Made by a program: the position numbers and the translations under genes. Positions 42,156-50,062 of a stretch of 64,000 bases of DNA are shown here, in pieces (the first letter of the stretch is position 1; each line of letters begins with the position of its first letter). The DNA lies in NCBI RefSeq assembly GCF_001513975.1, contig NZ_KQ947986.1:162051-226050 (forward strand), written 5' to 3'. The stretch comes from Streptomyces curacoi (GTDB lineage: Bacteria > Actinomycetota > Actinomycetes > Streptomycetales > Streptomycetaceae). Below the pieces are notes generated by a model. That model searched no databases and was not told where the DNA came from. It saw only the letters and a program-made list of their open reading frames with translations.

Positions 42156-42608
42156 CTACAGATCCCGGGTGAACACCACCATCGGCCGGCCCGGCCCGTC
42201 GTAGTCCTCCTCGACCCGCGCGTCGAAGCCGAGGCTGCGGTGGAAGGCGATGGAGCCCTTGTTGCCGAGGGAGGTGATCGCCTTGAGGCGGACCGCGCCC
42301 TGGCCTCGGGCCGCCTCCGTGAACTCCCCGTAGAGGCGGCGCCCCAGACCGGTGCCGCGAGTGTCGTCGCGGGTGGCGATGAGGTGGACGTACCCGGTGC
42401 CGTCCGGGGTGACGAAGCCGATGACGTATCCGCGGATGCCGTCCTCGGCGCGGGCGACCAGACAGGTGGCGCCGAACTCCCGCACCAGCACCGGCTGATG
42501 GAGTGCGCGCAGGTCCCGCTCGCCCCAGTAGCGGGCGTGGTCCTCCACCACCTGGTGCAGGTCGGCGACATCGGCGGGGACGATCTCCAGCGGCATGGAC
42601 CCGATCAT
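42156..42608 (-). CDS. GNAT family N-acetyltransferase
   Basis: A 150-residue GNAT protein with VHLIATRDDTRGTGLGRRLY (about 73-92; the acetyl-CoA loop is RGTGLG) and FHRSLGF near the C-terminus. It acetylates an unknown amine substrate. Start ATG 42608 or ATG 42596. The frame upstream of the start continues into a WYL-regulator remnant without a stop, so the original gene boundary may have been disturbed. Confidence 0.88.
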   Translation of the reverse strand: MIGSMPLEIVPADVADLHQVVEDHARYWGERDLRALHQPVLVREFGATCLVARAEDGIRGYVIGFVTPDGTGYVHLIATRDDTRGTGLGRRLYGEFTEAARGQGAVRLKAITSLGNKGSIAFHRSLGFDARVEEDYDGPGRPMVVFTRDL

Positions 42609-42609
42609 G

Positions 42610-42960
42610 GCACGGGCGGCGCGGGCGGCCGGGGGGCGGGCCGCGGGCGCCGCGCGCTGTGCTCGCGCCTCGGGCGGTTCGAGGACCTCCCCCGTCGGGG
42701 GCGAAGCCCAGCAGGCGCCGGGTCGCGGGCGTGGCGGAGTCGAAGTGGAGGACCAGGCGGTGCCGGCCGGGGGCCGGGGCGGGGAGGGCGCGGGCGGCGG
42801 CCGTGGTGCCGCCCAGGGCTTCGGGCAGGGCAGCCAGGCCGGTCGCTGTGGGGCGTATGGTCACGGGAGTCGGACGAGGCTCGCCTCGAACTCCGTGGTC
42901 CGCGCGGGTCCAGATCTCCGCCAGGTCGAAGTCGGCGGTGCGATCGCGCTGCGGCAGCGT
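42610..42960 (-). pseudogene. C-terminal remnant of a WYL-domain (YafY-type) regulator
   Basis: Minus-strand translation near 42960-42610 reads TADFDLAEIWTRA, VTIRPTATGLAALPEALGG, LVLHFDSATPATRRLLGFAPD and, one frame away, EVLEPPEARA. This order is characteristic of the C-terminal extension of WYL-domain regulators. There is no helix-turn-helix or WYL motif upstream, and a frameshift lies near 42710. It is a fragment. Confidence 0.45.
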
Positions 42961-43099
42961 CCGTCTGCCCGCGGCCGACGTCAGGGCGCGACCGGGGAGG
43001 CGGGCGGCGGCTGGCTCTTCGTACAATTTGAGGCCGAACGACATCTGCTCCGCGTCCGGCACCCGCTGTCCGGCGCACCGCGGCCGAAGGAGTGTGCCC

Positions 43100-43672
43100 A
43101 TGCCCGGCCAACGATCGATCACCGAGGCCGAGAAGCTGGCCGAGGCCAAGCTCGGCGGCATCCCGCTGCACCGGGAGCAGATGGCCGTCGTCGCCAACAT
43201 CCACCGCGCGGCCTCGGCGGTCCGCCAGCACCTGGAGAACTCCGTGCTGCGCGGGGCCGACCTGACCTGGACGGCGTTCGTGGTGCTGTGGGTGGTCTGG
43301 GTGTGGGGCGAGTCGGAGACCCGGCATGTCGCGGAGGAGGCCGGGATCTCCAAGGGGACGCTCACCGGCGTGGCGCGGACCCTGGAGGGGCGGGGGCTCC
43401 TGCAGCGGGCCGGGCATCCGACCGACGGCAGGCTGGTGCTGCTCAGCCTGACCGAGGAGGGCGAGGCGCTGATGCGGCGGCTGTTCCCGGCGTTCAACGA
43501 GGAGGAGGCCTTCGTCGCCGGGCGGCTCAGCGACGAGGAGTGCCGGAGTGTCGCGGAGGGGCTGCGCCGGGTGGTGCTCCAGGTCGAGGAGCGGGGCGAG
43601 GAGCGCAGGCTCGCCCTGCTCGACGGGGCCGAACCCGCGCCGCGGCGCAGCGGACGCCGGCCGCGGGCCTGA
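43100..43672 (+). CDS. MarR-family transcriptional regulator
   Basis: A 190-residue winged-helix regulator. The recognition region is VAEEAGISKGTLTGVARTLE followed by the wing GLLQRAGHPTDGRLVLLSLT, matching the MarR consensus. The ATG at 43100 is preceded by AAGGAG. It most likely autoregulates and controls a nearby gene, but its neighbours are remnants, so its original target may be lost. The BBE-like oxidase downstream is on the opposite strand. Confidence 0.9.
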   Translation: MPGQRSITEAEKLAEAKLGGIPLHREQMAVVANIHRAASAVRQHLENSVLRGADLTWTAFVVLWVVWVWGESETRHVAEEAGISKGTLTGVARTLEGRGLLQRAGHPTDGRLVLLSLTEEGEALMRRLFPAFNEEEAFVAGRLSDEECRSVAEGLRRVVLQVEERGEERRLALLDGAEPAPRRSGRRPRA

Positions 43673-43687
43673 GCATCGCCCGCCTGC

Positions 43688-43968
43688 TCAGCGGCGCTCG
43701 CGGGCGGCCCGTACGAGGGCGTCGAAGAGACCCTGCTGGGCCGGATCCCGGTGCGCGGTGTCCTCGGGGTGCCACTGCACCGCGGTGAACCACCCTTCGG
43801 CGCCCGGGAGTTCGAGCCCCTCCACCGTGCCGTCGGCGGCGCGCGCGGTGACCGTGAGGCCCGAGCCGAGGCGGTCCACCCGCTGATGGTGGTAGCAGGA
43901 GGCTTCCGCCTTCTCGGCGCCGGTGGCCTGTTCCAGCAGGGTGCCGCGCCGGATCGGCACCGGGTGCC
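43688..43968 (-). pseudogene. C-terminal fragment of a gamma-glutamyl-GABA hydrolase (PuuD-like)
   Basis: The translation RHPVPIRRGTLLEQATG, SCYHHQRVDRLGSGLTVTAR, LELPGAEGWFTAVQWHPED matches the C-terminal third of class I glutamine amidotransferase-like peptidase C26 proteins, including the catalytic His/Glu of QWHPE. The N-terminal part with the nucleophile cysteine is absent. Homology stops at about 43968, exactly where a P450 fragment of opposite strand begins. Confidence 0.75.
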
Positions 43969-44128
43969 TGCCTGGGCAATCTGCTCGCCCGTACCGAGAT
44001 CCGCATCATGTTCGAGGAGCTGATCCCGCGTCTGGCGGACATCCGCCTGGGCCGGAGACGTGCCGCGGGTCCGCTCCAACTTCGTCAACGGCATCAAGAA
44101 GCTGCCGGTCGAGGTCACGCTCGCCTGA
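43969..44128 (+). pseudogene. C-terminal fragment of a cytochrome P450
   Basis: The codons from 43969 read CLGNLLARTEIRIMFEELIP, RLADIRL. After a one-base shift near 44058 they read GDVPRVRSNFVNGIKKLPVE, VTLA and stop at 44128. This is the end of a P450 starting at the heme-ligand cysteine (CLG). Everything upstream of that cysteine is missing and replaced by the PuuD-like fragment. Confidence 0.8.
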
Positions 44129-45719
44129 CCGAGAGGGCGTGGTGGAAGACGTCACGGGGGTCCCACCGCGCCTTGACGCGTTGCAGCCGGCGGTAGTTGT
44201 CGCCGAAGTACAGGGCGTGCCAGGGGGCGCCCGTGTTGCGGGCGGGGTCGGCCAGGTCGGTGTCCGGGTAGTTGACGAACGCGCCGTCGGCCGCGGCGGG
44301 GGCGCCGCCGGTGTCGGCGTACAGGTCCTCGTAGAGCTCGCGCAGCCAGCCGATGTGTCGGGCGTCGTCGCGCGGGTCCTCCCATCCGTTGACGTAGAAC
44401 ATCTTGATGCTCGCGCCACGGTGGGGTGTCGCGGTCGCGTCCGGCGCCACGGTGTTGACCTTGCCGCCGTGGGTGTAGAGGCTCAGGCTGCCGCCCGGGT
44501 GGTCGTAGTCGGACCGGGTGAGGTGGTGGTGGATGACGCCGATCTGCCGGTCGGTGAAACCCCGGCGCAGATAGCCCGACTTGACCTTCAGCCGGTAGAC
44601 GGGGCCGGGGTCGCCCGGTGAGCCGGCCAGGGCCGCGGCCAGCCAGGGCTGGTTCCGCACCGTGCGGAGCGGCCGCACCGGCACGCCCCGGTTGATCGCG
44701 GCCAGGTGCTCGTCCAGCATCCGTCCGGCGCCGGAGTCCGCGGCCACCTGGCCGATCATGACGACCGTCCCGGAGGCGCGGCGGGTGAGGGCGAGTTCGC
44801 TGTAGAGGGCGAGGTACGGCGAGTCGGGGGCGCTGTGCCGTTCGGCCCATTCGCAGTGGTTGCGGACCAGCCGGGCGAAGGACGTCCGGTCGAGCTCCTG
44901 CCAGTCCCAGGAGACCGAGAAGCTCAGCACACCGGAGGGCGGTGCGGGCAGCAGGCCGGACGGGTCGTCGCCCTGTGCGCCGGGTGTGCGGAACCAGTAG
45001 CGGGTGACGATGCCGAAGCTGCCGCCGCCACCGCCGGTGTGCGCCCACCACAAGTCCCGGTGCGGGTCGGCGAGTTCACGTGTGGCCACCACACTGCGCG
45101 CCCTGCCGTCGCGGCCCACGACGACCACCTCGACCGCGTACAGATGGTCGACCGACAGGCCCATCAGCCGCGACAGCGGCCCGTAGCCGCCGCCCAGCAC
45201 ATGTCCGCCCACGCCCACGGTGGCGCACCAGCCGGCCGGGACCGTCACTCCCCAGCCCGCATACAGCCTCCGGTAGACCTCGCCGAGCAGGGCCCCGGCC
45301 TCGACGGCGAAGGCACGGCGGCCCGGGTCGTAGGAGACGCCCGTCATGGCGGACATGTCGACGACCACCTCCACGGCCGGGTCGGCGACGAAGCTCTCGA
45401 AACCGTGGCCGCCGCTGCGGACCGTGATCCGCCGGCCGCTGTCGACCGCCTGCTGCACGGCCCGTACGACATGCGCGGTCGTACCGACCACCCAGACGTG
45501 CTCCGGACTGCCCACGAACCGGCGGTTGTAGCCCCGGGAAGCCAGGGACCGGTGACGCGGATCGCCGCGTCCGACCATGGCCGGCCCGGGCGGCGCAGGG
45601 CAGGACGTCCGGTCCGGGGCCGCCGCGGCGGCTGCCGTGACCGGACCAGGGGCCGCGATCCCCGCCGTCGTGGCGACCAGCCCGCCGCGCAGCACGTTCC
45701 TCCTGCTGAACAAGGTCAT
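44115..45719 (-). CDS. Secreted BBE-like FAD-linked oxidase
   Basis: A 534-residue berberine-bridge-enzyme-like oxidase with a Tat signal (SRRNVLRGG, residues 5-13). FAD is probably bound doubly: His105 in RSGGHGFE and Cys165 in GWCATVGVGGHVLGGGYG. The C-terminal BBE motif YFGDNYRRLQRVKARWDP is present. Such enzymes oxidise sugars, alkaloids or secondary metabolites. It has no intact biosynthetic neighbours, only a P450 remnant, so it may be a survivor of a deleted cluster. It overlaps that remnant by 14 bp. Confidence 0.9.
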   Translation of the reverse strand: MTLFSRRNVLRGGLVATTAGIAAPGPVTAAAAAAPDRTSCPAPPGPAMVGRGDPRHRSLASRGYNRRFVGSPEHVWVVGTTAHVVRAVQQAVDSGRRITVRSGGHGFESFVADPAVEVVVDMSAMTGVSYDPGRRAFAVEAGALLGEVYRRLYAGWGVTVPAGWCATVGVGGHVLGGGYGPLSRLMGLSVDHLYAVEVVVVGRDGRARSVVATRELADPHRDLWWAHTGGGGGSFGIVTRYWFRTPGAQGDDPSGLLPAPPSGVLSFSVSWDWQELDRTSFARLVRNHCEWAERHSAPDSPYLALYSELALTRRASGTVVMIGQVAADSGAGRMLDEHLAAINRGVPVRPLRTVRNQPWLAAALAGSPGDPGPVYRLKVKSGYLRRGFTDRQIGVIHHHLTRSDYDHPGGSLSLYTHGGKVNTVAPDATATPHRGASIKMFYVNGWEDPRDDARHIGWLRELYEDLYADTGGAPAAADGAFVNYPDTDLADPARNTGAPWHALYFGDNYRRLQRVKARWDPRDVFHHALSVRRA

Positions 45720-45879
45720 GGAGACTCCTCGGGGCTCCTCGGCACTCCTCGCTCCGGACGGACACGAACGTAGGCGGCGGGGAAGCAGGCGTCAGTCGTC
45801 CCAGCCCCACCCGCACGGTGGGGCCAACCCCCGGAAAAACCGGGTGCCCAGGCGGGGCGAGGAGCAGTACGGTCGCGGA

Positions 45880-46621
45880 ATGCCTGACTCGGACGGCTAC
45901 TTCGGAGAGAACATCGCGGCCACCTACGACGAGTCGACGGCGGAGATGTCCCGCCCCGACGTGGTGGAGCCGGCGGTCGACGTACTGGCCGAACTCGCCG
46001 GCGACGGCCCGGCGCTCGAACTCGGCATCGGGACCGGCCGCATCGCGCTGCCGCTGGCCGCGCGGGGGATCGCGGTGCACGGCATCGACATGTCCCGCGC
46101 CATGGTGGACCGGTTGCGCGCCAAGCCCGGTGGCGATGCCATCGAGGTGACGATCGGGGACTTCGCGACGACGCGGGCGGGGGGGCGAGTTCGCGCTCGT
46201 CTACCTCGTCTTCAACACGATCGGCAATCTGACGACCCAGGACGCCCAGGTCGACTGCTTTCGCAACGCCGCCGCCCAGCTACGGCCCGGTGGCTGTTTC
46301 GTCGTCGAGGTGGGCGTACCCGATCTGCGCCGGCTGCCTCCGGGACAGAGCGCCGTACCGTTCCACATCAGTGACACACGTTGGGCGTTCGACACCTACG
46401 ACGTCGCCACCCAGGCGATGAGCTCGAACTACGTCACCATCGTCGACGGCCGCGCCGAGCACTGGTCCATCCCGTTCCGGTACGTCTGGCCGGCCGAGCT
46501 GGACCTGATGGCCCGGCTCGCCGGACTGCGCCTGCGCGACCGTTGGGAGGACTGGACGCGCGAGCCGTTCACCAGCGAGAGCGGCAAGCACGTCTCGGTG
46601 TGGGAGAAGCCGGTGGCCTGA
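45880..46621 (+). pseudogene. Class I SAM methyltransferase frameshifted in a G7 tract
   Basis: The N-terminal half (MPDSDGYFGENIAATYDEST, ALELGIGTGRIALPLAARGI) and the C-terminal half (GEFALVYLVFNTIGNLTTQD, AAAQLRPGGCFVVEVGVPDL ... WEDWTREPFTS) lie in two frames. They join at a run of seven G at 46179-46185. Six G would restore a ~246-residue SAM-dependent methyltransferase. The gene may be inactive, phase-variable or subject to a sequencing error. Confidence 0.8.
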
Positions 46622-46654
46622 CCCGGGAGCGGGCAGCTGGGCCGGTGCCGCCGG

Positions 46655-47113
46655 TCAGGGATTCGTCCACGCCTCGGGGTCGTCCGCGAGGCTCAGGACG
46701 TCGTCGGGCAGCTTGGCCGCGGCCACCTGGGCGAGGGTGACCTCGCCGAGGATCTTGCGGACGTTGGCGCGTACGGCGATCCACAGCGGCAGCAGGGACT
46801 CGGCGGGACCGGTGTAGGAGAGGTCGGGTGGGCGCACGCCGCGCACCGAGACCAAGGGGCCGTCCGCCACGCGGATCACATCGGCGATGGCGATCGAGTC
46901 CGCCGGGCGGGCGAGCCGGTAGCCGCCCTTGCCGCCGCGCTGACTGGTCACCAGGCCGCCGCGGCGCAGGTCGCCCAGGATGCCTTCCAGGAACTTGTGC
47001 GGGATGCCCTGTGCCTCGGCGATCGCTTCGGCCTTCAGCGAGGTGTCGTCTCCCGCCGCGGCCAGCTCCAACGCCGCCCGCACCGCATAGTCCGCCTTGG
47101 CCGAGATCCGCAT
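46655..47113 (-). CDS. Rrf2-family transcriptional regulator
   Basis: A 152-residue Rrf2 protein from ATG 47113 (MRISAKADYAVRAALELAAA), with the helix-turn-helix region AEAIAEAQGIPHKFLEGILG and the wing RGGKGGYRLAR. The three-cysteine Fe-S cluster of IscR/NsrR is absent: no Cys is seen. It is therefore closer to CymR-type, cluster-free members that respond to cysteine metabolism. The neighbouring SfnB-like and sulfonate-uptake genes make sulfur control the best inference. Confidence 0.88.
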   Translation of the reverse strand: MRISAKADYAVRAALELAAAGDDTSLKAEAIAEAQGIPHKFLEGILGDLRRGGLVTSQRGGKGGYRLARPADSIAIADVIRVADGPLVSVRGVRPPDLSYTGPAESLLPLWIAVRANVRKILGEVTLAQVAAAKLPDDVLSLADDPEAWTNP

Positions 47114-47162
47114 GCCGCGATTATCCCCCACCGCCGTGCTGGTCTTCGGCGGCCGTCTCCTC

Positions 47163-47229
47163 GGTCAGCCGGGGAGCCTGGACGGGTCAGCCGGGGAGCC
47201 TGAAACGGGTCAGCCGGGGAGGCTGAACG
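47163..47229. repeat. Three tandem 22-23-bp units at a stop codon
   Basis: GGTCAGCCGGGGAGCCTG starts at 47163, 47185 and 47208 (third copy GGTCAGCCGGGGAGGCTG). The third unit contains the stop codon of the SfnB-like gene, so the units look like duplications of its 3' end. Confidence 0.75.
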
Positions 47230-48448
47230 GCGGGTGGGCGCCGTTGAGGAAGTAGTCCCCGACCTCGCGCAGTCTGGGGGCGACGGGTTCTCGCAGGGTG
47301 TGCGTGCGGGTGTCGCGCCAGAAGCGGTCCAGGCCGTGTCGCGCTAGGGCGGCCGGCATACCGACGGCGTCCAGGGCCCGGGTGGTGATCTCCTGCGCGG
47401 TCCGGGAGGCGGCCGCCTCGGCCGCGCTCGCGAGGACCGCGATCTCGGCGCACTCCTCGTCGTCGAGTTCCTCGCCGCGTGCGAGGCCGCGGGTCAGGGC
47501 CTCCACCGCCTGGTCGGCGAGGGCGGACGCGGCACGTGCGGCGACGGCGAGTTCGCCGTACGCGGTCAGCACGTACGGGTCCTGCGGCGGGCCGCCCGGC
47601 CAGGGCTGGGGAGAGAACGTCTGCCAGGCCGACCGCGCCGCCCTTCCGTGCTCGCGGACCTCACCGAGCAGTCCCTCGGCGACGCCGAGACAGACCTGGG
47701 CGGAGACCAGCCGTGCGGTCGGCGCGGCGAGACCGGCGAAGGGCGACAGGACGCCCTCGTCCGCGCAGAGGGAGCCGAGCACGTCGTCGGCCGCGACCGG
47801 CACCGAGTGGAACCCCACGCCGCCGCCGGCCGCCAGGCGACGGCCGAACGTCTCGCCGCCGCTGCCGTTCACCAGGCCCGGGTGGGCGGGGTCGACGAGG
47901 ACGGCGAGGGGCTCGCCGGTGCCGGGCACGGCGGCGCGGACCACCAGCCGGTCGGCGATGCCGGCTCCGGAGCCGTACCACTGGTGGCCGTCCAGCAGAT
48001 AGCCGCTCGCCGTGGGGGTCAGCGTCAGCGGCGGTTCCTGCGAGGCGAGCCCGCCTCCCCAGTACCACTGCCCGGCCGCGAACGCCCGCTCGACGCCGGC
48101 GGCACGGTCGGGCGCGGCGAAGAAGCGGGGGGAGCAGGACAGGAAGTAGTGGCTGCCCAGCAGGTGGCCGATGGCTCCGTCGGCCGTGGCGATGGTCCGT
48201 ACGACCGTGTAGGCGGTGCGCCAGTCCGCGCCGCCTCCGCCGTGTGCGGCCGGTGCCAGCAGCGTCAGCAGTCCCGACTCGCGCAGCCGCGCGACCTCGT
48301 CGAGCGGTCGTTTGCCGGCCTGCTCGCGCTCGACCGCGTCCGTGGCCAGGTCGTCCGCCAACTCGCGGGCTGTGTGCGGCCAGTCGGCCGGCCCGGTTTG
48401 CGCTTCGGTCGCCCCGTCGGCCGGCGGTGCACTCGTCATGGGCGTCAT
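47210..48448 (-). CDS. SfnB-like acyl-CoA dehydrogenase-family oxidoreductase
   Basis: A 412-residue flavoprotein of the acyl-CoA dehydrogenase fold, most like SfnB/DszC sulfur-acquisition monooxygenases. Segments include LLAPAAHGGGGADWRTAYTV, IGHLLGSHYFLSC, WYWGGGLASQEP and LDGHQWYGSGAGIADRLVV (cited in part). Such enzymes release sulfur from dimethyl sulfone, dibenzothiophene or similar compounds with reduced flavin. ATG 48448 is used; ATG 48439 and GTG 48454 are alternatives. It is divergent from the leader peptide/ssuABC unit and shares its control region. Confidence 0.85.
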   Translation of the reverse strand: MTPMTSAPPADGATEAQTGPADWPHTARELADDLATDAVEREQAGKRPLDEVARLRESGLLTLLAPAAHGGGGADWRTAYTVVRTIATADGAIGHLLGSHYFLSCSPRFFAAPDRAAGVERAFAAGQWYWGGGLASQEPPLTLTPTASGYLLDGHQWYGSGAGIADRLVVRAAVPGTGEPLAVLVDPAHPGLVNGSGGETFGRRLAAGGGVGFHSVPVAADDVLGSLCADEGVLSPFAGLAAPTARLVSAQVCLGVAEGLLGEVREHGRAARSAWQTFSPQPWPGGPPQDPYVLTAYGELAVAARAASALADQAVEALTRGLARGEELDDEECAEIAVLASAAEAAASRTAQEITTRALDAVGMPAALARHGLDRFWRDTRTHTLREPVAPRLREVGDYFLNGAHPPFSLPG

Positions 48449-48496
48449 CCTCACTCGCTCCGCTTCGAGGGGTCAACGATTTCCCAGTAAGTCGAT

Positions 48497-48615
48497 AGGA
48501 AATCTAGGGAATGACGCCAACAAGTGAGACGCTGTCGTCCATTATGTGAACGCCCCCTTGGGGCGGACGCAACCTTCTGCCACGATCCCCATCAACCAGG
48601 TAGGAAAACTAGGGA
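48497..48615 (+). promoter_or_regulatory. Paired TAGGAAAWCTAGGGA elements
   Basis: TAGGAAATCTAGGGAA (48497-48512) and TAGGAAAACTAGGGA (48601-48615) are direct repeats differing at one position, one near the SfnB-like start and the other 19 bp before the leader peptide. Their placement on both sides of the divergent promoters suggests a shared sulfur-responsive regulator, perhaps the Rrf2 protein. Confidence 0.5.
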
Positions 48616-48633
48616 TCTGTGGGGTGGGGTGCC

Positions 48634-48735
48634 ATGCGAACGCGCAACCGCACAGACCTGTCCCTGCCTCTCCTGACCTCGCGCCGCCACATCGACTTCG
48701 GGCATTCGTCCAGCGCCATCTGTCGGCCCGTCTGA
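48634..48735 (+). CDS. Sulfur leader peptide (cis-regulatory attenuator type)
   Basis: A 33-residue frame from ATG 48634 to TGA 48733-48735 reads MRTRNRTDLSLPLLTSRRHI, DFGHSSSAICRPV. It matches the Streptomyces 'putative leader peptide' pattern with SRRH(I/V)D(F/L)G...SS-A-(I/V)-C-x-(A/P). The single Cys codon (48721-48723) lies four codons before the stop. In this class, ribosome stalling at Cys codons during cysteine shortage is thought to prevent attenuation of downstream sulfur genes. It lies 190 bp upstream of ssuA, with a hairpin between. Confidence 0.75.
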   Translation: MRTRNRTDLSLPLLTSRRHIDFGHSSSAICRPV

Positions 48736-48805
48736 GACCGTCCGCAGCACCTGCCTGCCCGCACCGCGACACCGCAGTACTCCCTGCCATCCCCGCCGTC
48801 CGGCC

Positions 48806-48826
48806 GCCGTCCCCTGCCGGGACGGC
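48806..48826 (+). terminator. Candidate attenuator hairpin between leader peptide and ssuA
   Basis: GCCGTCCC-CTGCC-GGGACGGC is a perfect 8-bp stem 70 bp after the leader peptide stop and 100 bp before ssuA. It could be the terminator arm of the attenuator. Confidence 0.45.
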
Positions 48827-48925
48827 CGACGAGTGGCGGACCGGTGCGCGCCCACAGGCTCCAGGCCCCCCTTGCCGTACCGCCCTGAACACCTCCCTGA
48901 ACACCTCCCCTGAGAGGACACCCCT

Positions 48926-50032
48926 GTGTCTGCCGCAAGACCGCTCACCACCCTGCGCACGTTCGCCGTCACCGCGGTGCTCCCGCTGCTGCTGACCGCC
49001 TGCGGCTACGGCGCCGCATCCACCGATGACGGCAAGCAGACCGAGGTCGCGGCGGACGCCGAGAAGCTCTCCGCCGACGAAGTGAGGATCGGCTACTTCC
49101 CCAACCTCACGCACGCCACCGCCCTGGTGGGCATCCAGGAAGGCCTGCTCCAGAAGGAGCTCGGCGGCACCGAGCTCAAGCCCTCGACCTTCAACGCCGG
49201 CCCCTCGGAGATCGAGGCGCTCAACTCCGGCTCCCTCGACATCGGTTGGATCGGCCCGTCCCCGGCCATCAACGGCTACGTCAAGGCGAACGGCAAGAAC
49301 CTGCGGATCATCTCCGGTTCGGCCTCGGGCGGTGTGAAGCTCGTCGTCGACCCGGAGAAGGTCAAGTCCCTGAAGGACGTCAAGGGCAAGAGGATCGCCA
49401 CCCCGCAGCTCGGCAACACCCAGGACGTCGCGCTGCTCAACTGGATCGCCGAGCAGGGCTGGAAGGTCGACGCGGAGAGCGGCAAGGGTGACGTGTCGGT
49501 GGTCCGTACGGACAACAAGATCACCCCGGACGCCTACAAGTCCGGCTCGATCGACGGGGCGTGGGTGCCCGAGCCGACCGCGTCCAAGCTGGTCGCCGAG
49601 GGCGGCAAGGTGCTCCTCGACGAGGCCGACCTGTGGCCCGACAAGAAGTTCGTGATCACGAACATCGTCGTGCGCCAGGCGTTCCTGAAGGAGCACCCGG
49701 ACGTCGTCGAGGCGGTCCTGCGCGGCTCGGTGAAGACCAACGAGTGGATCAACGCCCACCCGGACCGGGCCAAGGCCGCGGCCAACGAGGCCCTGAAGGA
49801 GCTGTCGGGCAAGGCACTGCCCGCCGAAGTCATCGACCCGGCCTGGAAGTCGATCACCTTCCTGGACGACCCGCTGGCCGCCACCCTCGACACCGAGGCG
49901 GAGCACGCGGTGAAGGCCGGTCTGCTGGAGGCGCCCGACTTGAAGGGCATCTACGACCTCGCACCGCTCAACAAGGTCCTCAGGGCCGAGGGCAAGGACG
50001 AGGTCGACGACGCCGGTCTCGGCGTCGAGTAG
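48926..50032 (+). CDS. ssuA: Aliphatic sulfonate ABC transporter substrate-binding lipoprotein
   Basis: A 368-residue lipoprotein from GTG 48926 with signal and lipobox TAVLPLLLTACGYG (Cys about 28). The body is the SsuA/NMT1 type: VRIGYFPNLTHATALVGIQE, STFNAGPSEIEALNSGSLDI, GWIGPSPAINGYV. It captures sulfonates or related organosulfur compounds at the membrane. GAGAGGA precedes the start. It is the first gene of ssuABC and is preceded by a leader peptide and hairpin, implying control by sulfur supply. Taurine- or nitrate-type specificity is not excluded. Confidence 0.9.
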   Translation: MSAARPLTTLRTFAVTAVLPLLLTACGYGAASTDDGKQTEVAADAEKLSADEVRIGYFPNLTHATALVGIQEGLLQKELGGTELKPSTFNAGPSEIEALNSGSLDIGWIGPSPAINGYVKANGKNLRIISGSASGGVKLVVDPEKVKSLKDVKGKRIATPQLGNTQDVALLNWIAEQGWKVDAESGKGDVSVVRTDNKITPDAYKSGSIDGAWVPEPTASKLVAEGGKVLLDEADLWPDKKFVITNIVVRQAFLKEHPDVVEAVLRGSVKTNEWINAHPDRAKAAANEALKELSGKALPAEVIDPAWKSITFLDDPLAATLDTEAEHAVKAGLLEAPDLKGIYDLAPLNKVLRAEGKDEVDDAGLGVE

Positions 50033-50062
50033 CGAGCACGGCACCCTGCGAGTCCCCAGGAT

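Noticed and set aside
42085..44118. 677-codon minus-strand frame across GNAT, MarR and remnants
   Set aside because: It passes antisense through the intact MarR gene and changes character several times; only the short WYL-like part is supported.
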